Origin: Rhypophila decipiens
Taxonomy: Eukaryota > Ascomycota > Sordariomycetes > Sordariales > Naviculisporaceae
NCBI GenBank assembly: GCA_033297075.1
Contig: MU858196.1
Span: 31,339-95,338 of the forward strand
Length of the DNA: 64,000 nt
Reading direction: 5' to 3'
The translations under genes and the position numbers were made by a program. The notes under the pieces are model-generated. The model did no database searches, had not been told where the DNA came from, and worked only from the letters and a program-made list of their open reading frames with translations. Shown one piece after another: positions 21,026 through 32,649 of the stretch. Position 1 is the first letter of the stretch, and every line of letters begins with the position of its first letter.

Positions 21026-22746
21026 TCAAGCCATACGGTGTGAAACACATGCCTGCAAGACGGCCTTGCCCTTGGTGCTAATAATGAACTGGTCGCTCAT
21101 CACCTCAAAGTGATCCTCGTGAGTCAGGCCCTCAAAGTCAAAGTCGAACTTTTGCAGCAGAGCAGCCATAACCAGATACACTTCAGCCCATGCGAGGCTA
21201 GAGGTCATCACGTTAGCTACGACTTACTCCACACAAACCGCAGGTATAACCAGCCAAGAAGAAGAGAAAAGAAAAGGAAAAAGAAAGACTTACTGCATCC
21301 CAAGACAAATCCGCGTCCCCCTCGAGAAAGGCGCATACGTCTTCTCCGTCTTTTTCCTCGCCTCAGGATCAACCCATCGCTCCGGCTCAAACCTGTGCGG
21401 CTCCGGATACAGCCTCTCATCCATGTGCATCAACAACGTCGTCATGCCCACCGGCGTGCCAGCAGGAATCCGGTACCGATCGTAAATGAGCTCCCTATCC
21501 GGCGCGATGCGCTGTAATCGGGTAGCAAGCGCCGGACTGAGGCGCATTCCCTCCATCAAGACGGCAGTCAGGTAGGGCAGCTGCTCGAGGGTCTGAAGCG
21601 GGAGGGTGCTGCTACCATCATCACTCCCCGAAGTAGCGTGGGCTAGTTCATCCCGCAATCGACCGAGAATAGCAGGGTTACTAAACACATGATAAACAAT
21701 CAACCGGAGCACACTAGCCGTTGTCTCGAATCCAGCTCCGGTAACAGTAGCAACATCCGCAAAGACCCGCGCAACACTCTTATCCTCCTCCAGCAAGTCA
21801 GAATCAAAAATCTCGTGCACAATCGTACGGCGCTGACCATCATCCCCACCGGGCTTATATGTCGCCGCAGCCTCGAGAAGTCGCGCAGTCTCGTGCTCGC
21901 TATCTTGAGCATACCGCATGAAATTCGCCGTGTTAGGGCCCGCATTCTTGATCAAAAAGTCCTTGGGAATAGCCAGCATCGCAGGCCCATACCACCGTAT
22001 ATGCTTGGTCAGTCGCCACATGGCGCCCCCGCCGTGGAAGACAAGTGTCATGCCCACGCCGAAATCATCCTGATCCAGATTCTTGTAATCCTTGCCCAGC
22101 ACAAATTCAGTAGAAACATCCCGCTGGAATGCACTGATTGCTGCGCCGAGGTCGATTATTCTTCCTGTGCCAGAAAATTCAGCGATACGGCTGCAGAGCT
22201 TGTCGACTTTGGCAACGATTAGGTCCTTGTGGCGGAAAATGTTGGCCTTGGAGAAGTAAGCGTTTAGAGGTAATCGGCGTGCCTTGTGTCGGTCGTGGTC
22301 GGGCGTGAAGATTATCGCGCCTATTGCACATTGGGCATCGACCGCCCAGTCGTATTTATTCCATTTTCCTCCTGAATGGCAGTAGAGTTTTTCGAAATAG
22401 GATGGGTCGTTGATGTGGAGTTCGTAGGGGCTTATGCGGATGATGGGACCTTTGTAGACAGTAGACACACAGTTATAATGTTGGTAATGGGCCATTGTCA
22501 GGGGAGGGAGGGGTAAAGGGCCTACCTACCGTATTTCTTGTGCATATCGGCGATCTTAAAGGTATACTGGCCGTTTTTGATTATGTCGTAGTATGCTTCA
22601 TAGTAGCGAGTGATGGCGGCGAGCTTTGGGCCGGGGAATTTTGCGAGCGGGTGCAAGTACAGCCGATAGAAAGCGAGAGTGGAAAAGTAGAGGACTGCTG
22701 TAAGGGCGATGGACTGCCAGGAGAGGAGGGAACTAGTGAGCTCCAT
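21026..22746 (-). CDS. Cytochrome P450 (trichodiene-oxygenase-like type)
   Basis: Three exons, 22746-22530, 22449-21294 and 21197-21026, give 514 residues. Introns of 80 and 96 nt have GTAGGT/AAAG and GTAAGT/CTAG ends, and both junctions restore conserved sequence ([18 protein letters not shown] and RICLGM-HLAWAE). An N-terminal anchor helix is followed by the proline-rich hinge KFPGPK. Motifs are the I-helix [10 protein letters not shown], the ExxR in [15 protein letters not shown] and the haem loop [10 protein letters not shown]. The overall pattern resembles CYP58/CYP65-type fungal oxygenases. The substrate is unknown. It sits about 3.5 kb from the tyrosinase and could be the outermost gene of the RiPP cluster, but the intervening metalloprotease makes this uncertain. 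Confidence 0.88.
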
Positions 22747-23432
22747 GGCGACGATGCTCAATCTTTCGAGGGGCGTCCAGAATTTTCCGAATCACTGTGT
22801 CTTTGTTGTTGAGTGGCAGTTCACGTGAGAAAAGCTGCCATAGTTAGGCAGGCCACAGATGGATAAATCGATCCTTCCGACAAGACAGTGCAGATGGGCT
22901 TCACGGCTACAAGTACCCAATTGGCAAGTCCACAGGGTGTCATCACGTCACGTCTCCCATCGCCAACACTCCTTGTTGGCTTGAGTCGCCAATTTGTTGC
23001 TTACACCGCTCAAGCTTTACAGCCCAATCAATTACAACCTGCATATGTTATCTGCGCTTGGCTCGTACCAAGCTGCCGGATCGAGACGCCTTCGGCTCTT
23101 ACTCTCTCCATATGGAGTCATAGTCTATACACTGTGCAGTATGCACATTTGCTTACCACCTCCGGCGTTAAGGAATGAGGACAAACTCTCGTACATATGG
23201 CACTGTCTCACTCTCGACTCCATAGGAAATACTTTCTATTAAACCTGATGTAAGCTAGGAATAACTTCATGTCAATACAATCTTGCAAGGTGCTCCGACC
23301 TAGGTAGAGAAAAAAGGAGAGTAAGCCATAGGGCCTTCGTGATCATCTCAACGGTTTGGCGTATTATCCATCATCAGCCGGGAGACCAAGCAAGACAATA
23401 ATGTTTCCGATCTCGTGGTCAACAAGCCGAAG
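22747..23432. other. Intergenic, no gene seen
   Basis: This is the P450 promoter and the 3' region of the metalloprotease gene. Nothing else is supported. Confidence 0.4.
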
Positions 23433-25656
23433 CTAAAGGTCATCCACATCCGAGGCATGATCATACCCCTCGTCTTCATCCTCCGAGGTAGAAGCGCTGT
23501 CGGCATCGTCCTCAGTGTCAGAGCCACTGTCATCCTTCCCGGAGATTCTCCTACGTTTCCGGGACCGCTGACCCTCGGGCTTATTCTGCAGCTCTTCCAT
23601 ATCGTAGACAGAATCAGGCAACTCGACATCCTTTGGCGCCGTGACGATGCCGAACTGGCTACAGCACCCCCCTCCAGGAGCACTCGCTCCGTAGAAGCCG
23701 ATGATGCGCTGGCCTTCGTCTGGTACTGTTTCGTGTTAGTATAACCATCCAAATGGCTGGATTGTCTCGGCTTTGTGACTTACCCAATACGTGGACACTG
23801 TCGCGATTAGATCCGCAGTTCAACGCCCCTCTAGCACTCCCATTCGAGAGCCAGATCCTTAGTCCTTCCAGCGTTCCCCCAGGGGCATTTACCCCCACCT
23901 TGACTACCTCAACGCCTTTTCGGATGGCAATCTTCCTTGCTTGATGCCCACCCATATGGGGATCATCATCGCCATGACGACCGCGAGGACCACAAGGAAC
24001 CTGGGTCCCATCCCGATAATGGACAATGGCACCATCAAGCCAAGATCCAACTCTGACATCAATCTTTGACGCATCGACCAGCTGACCATTCTTGCCGCGC
24101 CTCTTCAGCATCACGGCCCATTCCCAGGAGGAGTCGTCGTCGTCGGCTCTATCCACGTCGCCAACCGCCTTTTTCATCAGCCGGATCATCGTGCCCGGGA
24201 CGCGAATCCGCGACCTCTTGCTCAAAAACTTCCAAACATTACCCTTCCTCTTCTCCTCCCCGTTCATCCCAACCGCCACCAGCTCCAGCGGCTTGGACCT
24301 GTCGAACCGTTTCTCCAGCTCCGCCACTTTCAGGACCACCTCCTTCACTGGCTTTTGCAAAGACGGGACCGGCTCAATCTCCCCATTCAAGATGACAACA
24401 CCAACTCCAGCCTCACACTTGATCCTCACACCTTCCTCCTCCTCGTCCACAATCTCAAGCACAGGCTCGGCCCTATCCATCTTCTTGTCAGACGGCAACG
24501 CAAAGGCTTCAAGCGCCTTGAACCTTAACAAGTCCCGAACATCCCAACGACACTTATTCGTGGCCACCGCATTTGCCTCACCCGGAACAAACCACCTGAC
24601 CCAATCAGGCGAATACCCGCGGATCATGATGCCACTCGAATGCGGCGCCCCAAAGGCATGTCCAACCTCGTGCAGAAAAGCCCCTTGGCCAACTGCACAA
24701 GCCTGCCACATGGTCACGCACTCACCACAATCATTCCCCACACTCTCTCCCGGAACGGTCTTATCCGTCAGACAGATAGTGACGTCCTCGATGAACCTCG
24801 GCCAGGCATACGTCAGATGCGAGCCAAAGATACCGAGAGACAGACCATCGGGGTCATGGGCGCCCAGCGCGGCATGGCCGACGATTAAGTTCTGAGTGAT
24901 GTCAAAGTGGCTGTCTAGAATAAGACCGGCCACTGTGACAGGCCCCTCAAAAGGCGGACCATGAGCCTTCAACGCTGACGAAAATATTTCATGCAGAGAA
25001 CCAGCATCTTTTGCGTTGGGGTTTTGTTGTGCGCGGTCGGCTTGGCGCAGATCGGCAACGGTGTGTTCGGTGCGGACGAGGTGGATCCTGGGGACCGGGG
25101 AGGAGCTGGATTTATTGTCGAGGTGAGCCTGGCTGAGGGTGCAAGAGGACGAAGAAGATGTCCATTCTTCCTCGAGGCGGAAAGAGCGGCGCGAGAGACC
25201 ATTGAGTCGAAAGTCTTCGGCCGTGACGGCTTGCCACATTAGCGCTGTCATGCGGAACTTGGCGATGGCTGCCGAGAGGGAGGAGTGCGTGCTAGAAAGC
25301 GAGGGGAATCTTGATGGCGGGCAGTCGATCAGGAGGGGCGAGTCTTTGGCGATGAGTATGGCCAGGTGGAGTGGTGGGGTCTGTAGGAGTGGGATGTAGC
25401 GGACGGTGAGGGTTAGCGACTCGGGTCTGTTGGAGCAGATGGTGATATTGTTGTTGCCCGGTGCGAGGATGAGGAGGGCTTTGAAATCGCGGGACTCGGA
25501 CACGAGCCATTGCTGGTCGGGGAAGATTGTCTTGCCGCCATCGTCCACCGTGGAAATGGTGATGCAATTGGCTTCCTCATCGTCGGATCGGCCGGTGACC
25601 AGGACGCATCGCTGGTAAATTTCCTCGCCATCCTGGATGTTGGTAAGAGAGATCAT
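23433..25656 (-). CDS. YIL108W-type zinc metalloprotease with jacalin-like domain
   Basis: Two exons, 25656-23784 and 23725-23433, give 721 residues; the 58-nt intron has GTAAGT, an ACTAAC branch site and AACAG. The zinc site is HEVGHAFGAPH (HExxHxxxxxH) near the middle, followed by SSGIMIRGYSPDW. This matches the family of the yeast putative metalloprotease YIL108W. The region around WLDGAIVHYRDGTQVPCGPRG and, after the intron, GQRIIGFYGASAPGGGCCSQFG is jacalin-like and probably binds carbohydrate. The protein ends in a basic RSRKRRR patch and a Ser/Glu/Asp-rich tail. No signal peptide is seen, so it is probably intracellular. The gene is conserved in ascomycetes and likely not part of the secondary-metabolite cluster. 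Confidence 0.88.
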
Positions 25657-26290
25657 GTTTTCTTGCTCGACCGGTGAAAACGAATTGGTCTAGAGGATGA
25701 TGGCAATTGAAAGTTGATCGTGCAAATGGGAAAGAGAAGGGACGGAAAACAGCTGCTACTTGTATTCAAATTGAGACGCATTGACAGGACGGGGTCCGAG
25801 AACCTAGCATGTAGAAGATAAAGATGCTCGTGGGGCACAGAACAGGCAGAAAAACCAAAAGACCTCGTCGCGAGTCCACACGGTGAAGGCAGAGTTGTAC
25901 AGGAGAAGGCACGGCACAGCGACGCGAGAACAACGAAAAGTCCCATGATGAAAGTGGTCAGACCGTGGAGCCAACGCCAACCGAGCAGGTCCGACCCAGC
26001 CGTACCAGCCAGGCAGACCAGGCAGCAACGGGGCTGTCTCCACTTTGCGATGGAGATTGTGTGGGAACTTCAAGATAAGAGCTGGTTCGAGGAATGTGTT
26101 AAATGAAGCAAAGATGCTTTTTGTAATAAATAATAAATGTAAAAGACTTTGTCGAAAAAGTATTCAGAGGTTTACATCGTATCATCGTTTTCGGTGGTAA
26201 GGTGTCATGCCCATGGTGTTGCATTGAAGCTATTCCAGGTTTCATGCTTTTAATGTCTTGAGGGTTAGGGTTATATACGTGATCAAGTAC
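25657..26290. other. Intergenic, no gene seen
   Basis: This is the 5' region of the metalloprotease and the 3' region of the tyrosinase. It includes an AT-rich stretch at 26100-26160. No feature is supported. Confidence 0.4.
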
Positions 26291-28506
26291 TCAGGCACTC
26301 CCCGGCATCAACTGATCATACTCGTCGGGCCTAGCACCCACTTCCTTTCCACGGGTGACCTCCGGCAAGGCCTCATAGTGCGAGTACTTGGAGATCACGC
26401 CGCCTTGTTCATCCACTGAGCTCTCTCCGCTGACCATTGAGTAAAGAGGGTGGTGCTTGCCTTTTCCCTTGAGAACAAACACTCTGGTGTTGCCCAGTTC
26501 GCTCCAAGGGATGATGGTTCCTTGAGTCTGTTTTTCAACCCGTTTTGTTAGTATTTTTGTGGATCTGGTGACAAGTAAGAAGAAAGTAAAAAAGGTGTGA
26601 GAGGATGAGAGAGAGTGGAGAGGAAACTTACATTGACAGCAATCCAAGAAAGCCTATCAGCCAAATAACCCCTGACCGCATCGCCATCAAACGGACTGTC
26701 AATCTCGGTAATGTTGCTATTCGCAGCATCATGGTACAGCGGGATGGTCAAGGACACGGAAGCCCTAGACAAAACACCATCGTTGTGCTGCTGAGCGCAG
26801 TTGGGACATACACTGGCTGCCTCGCTCCCGGCGGTGTTACTGGTCCCCGGAACCATCGAACTGCTAAATGTGTACACCGATCCAACATGACGGGGGAGCT
26901 CCGAGACGGTAGTGGCTACATGGCCAGCACCGAGGATGCTCGGAGCGGCCTGAGCTGTCCCCAGGGACTGGATGGTCTCCTGCTGCGGTGCATCGCCGAG
27001 GAAGAAGTGGATCGTGTACGGTGAGCCTCGGTTATGGCCGTATCGGTCGTAGATGACGTTGATGACATAGTCATCCACGCCCTGGTCTGCGAACAAGGCC
27101 GAACCGCCAACCTCCCCATGGGACGAGAAGACACCGTGGCGGTCCTTGAGAATGACGTCGCCCGTGTGAGGGTATGAATCGGTGATGTGGCTCCGGATCC
27201 GCTGCTTGTAGGCGGCGTCGTCTTCGCCGGTGCGGCGTTGGAGAACGTCATACTGGTACCCCAGGGTTGTCCAGTCCCTGATGTCGTTGGAGTTGAAGTA
27301 GTCAACACCCCTCTCGCCGTCGAATTTGTGGCGGAAAGGAGGGAGGTCGTCAAGGGGGGATGGCGTGTCTTTGTCTGTGAACCAAACGTCATCGTACAGG
27401 GTCTGCCACATGGCAAAGTAGTGGTCGATGTTGCAGTGATGCATGAAGAAGATGGGGTCGAACGCGGCGACAGGCACGTCCATCATGTGGCCGATTCCGC
27501 TCTTGTAGGTATCGCCACCGACAAAGTTGTGCAAGTTGTTGTGGATGTACTCGAGCGAGATCCACTCCTTCCAATGCGGGTCAGTTTTGGGATTGTGCAT
27601 GACGGTGGACGAAAACTCTGCCCAGGTGGGATTCTTGTCTCCGAGCAAGAGGCGGTAGACCAGGTCGCTGACCGCTAGCTTCTCGATGTGGAGGTCCGGG
27701 TCAGCTGAACCGTAGTATTTATGGGCGTTGATGGCTTTGGCGATTTGTTCTGCATTGCTCTTTCCTTCGGATTCTTGCTCCGTGGGCTCGGGGTGATGTA
27801 CGCCATACCGGCTCGTTCCGGAGCATTTCGACCAGGGGTGATCGTCAGAGTCGTCGACAGTGTACGGAGAGGGGAGATCTCCCATTCTCGTGAGCTTCCC
27901 GTCCTTGTACAGCTGGTATCGGTACAGTGGGTTGTCGACGGGTAGGGGAATAGGCAGAGTCCCGTCGGCGTTCGGAGGCTGACGGACCTCGATCTCGGCG
28001 GGTTTGAATAACTCTGGAATCTCGCCCTCGTAGGAAGGACGAGCCCAGTCCCAATAGGGCAGGCGGAAGGAGTCTTTTCCCTTGATCCAGGTTTGTTTCT
28101 CGGCGTCGCTGTTGAACTTGAGCTCGTTTTCAATGACCTCGTTCATGATCTGCCACAGGGTCTGCTCAAAGAGGGCCATGTACGGCCGGTGCCAGGTTGG
28201 GAAGGTCAACAGGTTGTGGTTGCAGTAGATGAAGTGATCATCACCATAGTCGTGCTGGGGTCCCTTGGAGTAGTCCCAGCTGACCCCGTATGGCCAACCA
28301 TGGATGCCGGCGATCTGGAAGTACGAGAGCCGGTCCGTGTACGGGCGCTTGTACCATCGGATCAGGGCGCGGATGAAGAGCGAGACCTGGATGCTCTCCT
28401 TGGGCTTGTCGGTGGCAAACGCAGTGAACTCCTTCCGGATTCCTGGGCTTCCATCCACAGGCGGGATGCCCCGAATGTCGACGAACTGATATCCTGGTGG
28501 AGGCAT
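26291..28506 (-). CDS. Tyrosinase / polyphenol oxidase
   Basis: Exons 28506-26632 and 26527-26291 give 703 residues; the 104-nt intron has GTAAGT and AACAG. The start at 28506 (MPPPGYQFVDIRG) is the first ATG of the conserved N-terminus. CuA ligands appear in YFQIAGIHG, YCNHN (with the Cys of the usual Cys-His thioether) and FPTWHRPY. CuB ligands appear in YIHNNLHN and FMHHCNIDHYF. It is a type-3 copper enzyme that hydroxylates monophenols and oxidises o-diphenols. The C-terminal region (GTIIPWSELGNTRVFVLKGKGK) is the usual fungal lid part. Tyrosinases occur in dikaritin clusters (UstQ in ustiloxin, PhomQ in phomopsin). Here the core peptides lack Tyr, so its role may be different, or it may serve melanin. 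Confidence 0.92.
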
Positions 28507-28969
28507 GGTGGAATTTAGATGACTGTGAAAAATGATGATTTCGTTTGTGAGCGACAACGAGGCCGTGGTTGAGAGATGGGATCGTAACGATGGTTATTGA
28601 GACAAGAGAAAGGCAGATTCGGGCGAGAAGAACGACGTATAAGTACTTTTGGTGACCACATACCTATTCAACTTTTTCCCACCATCTAAAAGCTTGACGA
28701 GTTCGGATATCACGGCAACTACTTCCCCATGATCGAATGTCTGGCGGGTGATTGTTGCCAAGACATTTTCAGCGCGCCACGAGAAGACCGGGAAGAGTTC
28801 TAGATCCGCAAGCTCACAGCTGTCTCCGGAACTCAGCTGGCGCCAGTCGCCGTTCTAGACCTCTTCTGATATCTCGGAGTGGGGGATGCAGCATCGGGCG
28901 TGATAGTCACCAAAATAGTCTAGCCTATCCTGCAACTGATCCGTTCCGGAACATGCGCCGGTCCCTCCG

Positions 28970-29110
28970 CTCCGTAAATCCATATCACATTCTGTTAGGT
29001 CTTAAGTTGAAGTCTGTTGACAATATCACATCCGGATACATAGTATTTATTCAGCATTACTCTTTCTCGGGGCTGGGTCCTAAAAGAGAAACGCTTGCAG
29101 GAGTGCATAT
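28970..29110 (+). repeat. Degenerate dispersed repeat, copy A
   Basis: It aligns with 39013-39175 in the same orientation. Shared words include CTCCGT(A/G)AATC, ATCACATCCG, TTTATTCA and ACTCTTTCTCG, and GCTTGCA/ACTTGCA at the end. The many transitions suggest an old, RIP-affected element. Confidence 0.5.
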
Positions 29111-29163
29111 ACAAAACCCTCCTAGTTAAATTGTAAAATTCCATAACTTAGCCATCCTGTCAT

Positions 29164-29512
29164 TTTTTCTGCTGCAGATAAAGGCGCCTAATATTCAGGC
29201 ACCACTACTTTCATATACAAGCACTAGTCCAATTTCACTTTCTCAAGGCATTTATTCCAACTGGTTAAGGCCTCTATTCTAGCCAGTCAAGGCATTTATT
29301 CAAACCAGTCAAAGTATTTATTCTGACTAGTCAAGGCATCTATTCTAATTCAGTCAAGACATATATTCAAGCTAGTCAAGGCATTTATTCAGGCAGTCAA
29401 GGCATTTATTCAAGCCAGTCAAAGCATTTATTCAAGCCAGTCAAAGCATTCTTTCTAATAAGAGTAGTGCCTGTATATCAGGCGCTTATATAAAGAAAGA
29501 AAAAAGAGATTT
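29164..29512. mobile_element. MITE-like element with internal minisatellite
   Basis: The left end (29164-29212) and right end (29461-29512) are imperfect inverted repeats: AGGCGCCTAATATTCAGGCA on the left pairs with TGCCTGTATATCAGGCGCTT on the right. Between them, about 29242-29455, lie roughly ten tandem copies of a 21-23 nt unit of the form TCAAGGCATTTATTCAAGCCAG. No coding capacity is present, so it would be a non-autonomous element. Confidence 0.6.
29242..29455 (+). repeat. Minisatellite, 21-23 nt unit
   Basis: There are about ten head-to-tail copies with substitutions and small length changes. The consensus is close to TCAAGGCATTTATTCAAGCC plus AG. It is enclosed by the inverted repeats of the MITE-like element. 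Confidence 0.75.
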
Positions 29513-30779
29513 TAGCAGACTCGTAACGCGTATTTCATCAATAACTTAGCATTACAACCCTCTTTGGTCTACCTCCAGACGACCGGACTGTTCCATTTCC
29601 TCAGGTAGCCTCATCTAGCACCAGCAATAGATTCATCATTTCTGTCCATGTGCTTCGGCCAAGACTAGCTCCCTACGAGTTAAGGCTGTTGAGGCCCTGA
29701 TATTCCCTGGGGATTAAGAAGCTCGCTTCTATTCATCCACGCCTACACCCTCGAAGTCTCCGCTAGCTCGGCGATGCTAACACCATATACGAATATTCTG
29801 AACAGCATAAACAAGCTTTCTCATTGCTGGAAAAGCCGGAGTCGTGACGACGATGTTTTGGAGTTGGGAAGAATGAGGTTTCAATTCTCGGCGGTCTTAT
29901 TGATAGAAGGGGCTAATATACACGGAATTAGGTTACACTCCAAGCTCCCACCTGTCTCTCCGAAGAGAGGAAACATGGTACAAAGGCAGTGAAACCCTAA
30001 TTACTCGGTTATTATGTTCACTGAGGCAACCATATCGGTTCCGATTCCTTACCCGGCTTTTCCTCTCAGCATGTCCTCTCGCTTGTTCTCGTAGCACGGA
30101 AGATGGACTTCCGGACGAACTCGCTTAGGGCCGACCGGTCATGAGTGGGACTCGGCGCATTGAACGAGGGCTCCCAAGCTCGGAAGCAAGCGAAAAAGTC
30201 GTCGAGGAATGTTTTAGCTCGAGGAAACAGTCGTGGTCACCGGGAAATTAAATGCTACGCAAAGCCGCAAATAGCATTACGTCTTTCTAAAATTCCGGGG
30301 GATTTTGCCGTTCTGCTGCATGTTGGCCAGGCGAGATGGAGGGCCGGGACGACCTCATGTTGGGACCACTGGCATTCCGGCAGAGGTCGTCCGCGTTTTG
30401 ACTGGCCGACCAAATGTCTCGGCAATATCTCCACACTGCAAGGTCATACAAAGAGCAGCTACATCAAGGCCGCATCAGGTCCTTGTGTAGAATAGGTACC
30501 GATACAGCTTGGGAACTTGGGCCATGATTTCTTACTGCCGGTCCTCGGTGGGTGTTTTGAGCGTGATCATGGGTAGGATTGCGTGTTCTAGGCATGTGGC
30601 ATCAAGTCACCACAACTGGGACACCCCCTCTAATTCGTACTCGGCGGTTGAAACGATGCAGTATTCTTCGTGGGTATTTGAGTCTGGGTCGGCCCTGCAT
30701 ACTCGGCGGGGCCCCGACTCTTTCACTCCCACCAGCATCTGCTCTGGTTACCCAGCGGGAGAGCGAGGTATTGCCCAAC

Positions 30780-31703
30780 ATGCCCTTCACCATAAGCACC
30801 CATATGGCCTTCTTGGCCGGCTTAGGCGTTGCCCTGGCTCCTCTGGCTGTTCCTTGGTTGAAACAACTTGTTCTCGCCGACCAAGTCGGGCTGATTTCAC
30901 CGCTGAATCAGTCCATATCCTCGACCAAGCAGAAGCTCGCACAGCTCCTCCCTAGTCACGACCAAGAAACGAGCTTCATATGCCAGCCACAAAACTACAC
31001 GACCCAAATTATATCTCTTGACCCGCTGGTCATGTACATCCACAACTTCCTTCACGAGAAAGAGATTGAAAACATCCTCGCCGTATCCGAGCCCCTGCTG
31101 AAACCCTCGACCGTCACGAAAGACGGCGTGACCACCCGTTCGGAATACCGAACATCGTGGAGTGCCGAAGTCCCGCGCGAGAACCCCGCCGTCCAGTGCA
31201 TCGAGGAAAGAGTGTGGCACTTCATGGGCACAATGATGGCGCGGGGCAGGGACACCGTCGAACCGCCCCAGATTGTGCGGTATACCTCGGAGCAGAGGTT
31301 CAAGGTACACCACGATTGGTACGAGGGCCCACAGCGGGAGCGGCTGGGCCGTCGCAGGGCATGGAACCGGCTTGCGAGCTTCTTTGCCATCATGCAGGAC
31401 AACTGCACCGAGGGCGAGACGTATTTCCCGCACGTCATGCCGTACACGGACGCTTCGAGAGACTCGGCGGTTGATAGGGAGAACAAGGTGTGGAGGGGAC
31501 ACGAGGATGGGGGCTTGGCTTTTCGGCCTATAAGAGGGAACGCGCTCTTCTGGGTGAACCTCTTTCCGAACGGGCAGGGAGACGAGAGATTGGCTCACGC
31601 CGGGCTGCCCGTGAAAATGGGCGTAAAGACGGCCATGAATATCTGGCCGAGGCGGTATACGGGACCTGATGCGTGGGATCCTCCAACTGCGCAGTCTGTT
31701 TGA
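30780..31703 (+). CDS. Prolyl 4-hydroxylase-like 2OG-Fe(II) oxygenase
   Basis: A single exon encodes 307 residues from the ATG at 30780 (MPFTISTHMAFLAG). A hydrophobic N-terminal segment (FLAGLGVALAPLAVPWL) suggests a signal anchor and ER-lumen location. The catalytic domain shows VRYTSEQRFKVHHDWYEG with the iron-binding His-x-Asp, the fungal insertion GETYFPHVMPYT, LFWVNLFPNGQGDER, and the distal HAGLPVKMGVKTAMNIW with the second His and the Lys that binds 2-oxoglutarate. This is the prolyl 4-hydroxylase alpha-subunit (P4Hc) family, which hydroxylates Pro or other residues. Its place between the tyrosinase and P450 genes, 8 kb from a Pro-rich RiPP precursor, makes the precursor cores (PKPPI) a plausible substrate. 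That link is inference. Confidence 0.88.
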   Translation: MPFTISTHMAFLAGLGVALAPLAVPWLKQLVLADQVGLISPLNQSISSTKQKLAQLLPSHDQETSFICQPQNYTTQIISLDPLVMYIHNFLHEKEIENILAVSEPLLKPSTVTKDGVTTRSEYRTSWSAEVPRENPAVQCIEERVWHFMGTMMARGRDTVEPPQIVRYTSEQRFKVHHDWYEGPQRERLGRRRAWNRLASFFAIMQDNCTEGETYFPHVMPYTDASRDSAVDRENKVWRGHEDGGLAFRPIRGNALFWVNLFPNGQGDERLAHAGLPVKMGVKTAMNIWPRRYTGPDAWDPPTAQSV

Positions 31704-32649
31704 TAACCGTTCTGGAGCTCTTTGGTTTACTGCAGTTTGCTCAATGCTCAATGACAAGGTTCTGGGAACGTCGTCTCGATCCTGGGTCATCCTGTGTCCA
31801 CTCACGAATCCATCTCTGTTCGCATCAGTCACTCCGATGTGCCCATGTGTTTGGCTGAGTCGTCTATTTAGACTTCTGGTGATCGATCTCCCATACCAGT
31901 ACATGTAACATGTCCGTGTAAGTCGATGGATGCGGCACACTCCACCGGAGAGTGGGTCCGGGGTCTCGCTACGACCCGATCCTCGGGCCCTGCCGCCCAT
32001 CCGGGTCCACTCTCTACACGCTCTGCCATGCAAGCATGGCGGTGGTTGTTCAGCCTGGCCCGCCTTGGCGGACGGGTCACGGCAATGCTGATGGCCGGGA
32101 CGTGCAAGGCTCATCACTGCGCCTTTGCCTAACCTGCGAACCCGTGGCAACGATGCACGACAGGGTGGAGTTCATATATTCGAGGCTTATTTTACTTGGT
32201 GCGCCTCCTTTTCCTCCATTGCGGTCAAATATTGACGGTTCCTATGATCGTAGTGGAAATGCAAAGTTGCAAACCCCCCAATGTGTTTTCTTCAATTTCA
32301 TCATCTTACTAAACGTGCTCATTGGCCAGCCTCGGGAACACCATCCCACACTAGTAGTCCCAAAGCTCCGCAGGTTACGCCACGAGCGCGAGATTTATCC
32401 CCTTCTTTGCTGCTCTATCTGTTCCATTCCGGCAATTCGAGCAGCTCCAAGTCTTTCATTTCGCCGTCTTCTCTACCTACAGCTGTTCTGGCTGCTCTTC
32501 GGATGTGGATCTCGTATTGCTCGTGCATAGATGATTCTTCGGTCAAGGGGTGTAGCCTAAAGAAGCCTCCAGCATGAAAATGGCCCAAATGTGTTGCTAA
32601 TGCCACGAGCTGACTTCTACTTATACGGTTATTTCACCCACTTCCTTTG
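31704..32649. other. Convergent intergenic region with a duplicated gene end
   Basis: This lies between the hydroxylase and P450 genes, which converge. The only recognisable content is the 3'-end copy at 32477-32583, described separately. Confidence 0.45.
32477..32583 (+). pseudogene. Duplicated 3' end of a membrane-protein gene
   Basis: The segment copies the last coding part and 3' flank of the gene at 54259-55569 (minus strand). Both read TGTTCTGGCTGCTCTTC-type sequence, then ATCTCGTATTGCTCGTG, GATGATTCTTCGGTCAAGG and GTGTAGCCTAAAGAA, ending CCTCCAGCATGAAAA. The peptide VLAALRMWISYCS matches VLAALQVWISYCS. One G is lost in the G-run before the stop, and no upstream coding part is present. 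Confidence 0.7.

Larger units (their letters stand above)
28507..30779. other. Repeat-rich intergenic region, 2.3 kb
   Basis: It holds a degenerate dispersed repeat (28970-29110), a MITE-like element with an internal minisatellite (29164-29512) and no gene I can support between 29520 and 30779. The last part should contain the prolyl hydroxylase promoter. Confidence 0.5.

Noticed and set aside
23433..25656. Metalloprotease as the RiPP leader peptidase
   Set aside because: It has no signal peptide and belongs to a widely conserved YIL108W family, so a housekeeping role is more likely.
27187..28518. Several long plus-strand frames across the tyrosinase
   Set aside because: They are antisense shadows of a conserved GC-rich coding exon.
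29242..29455. Regular short repeats resembling a CRISPR array
   Set aside because: The units are head-to-tail without unique spacers, vary in length and lie within inverted repeats in a eukaryotic genome; this is a minisatellite.
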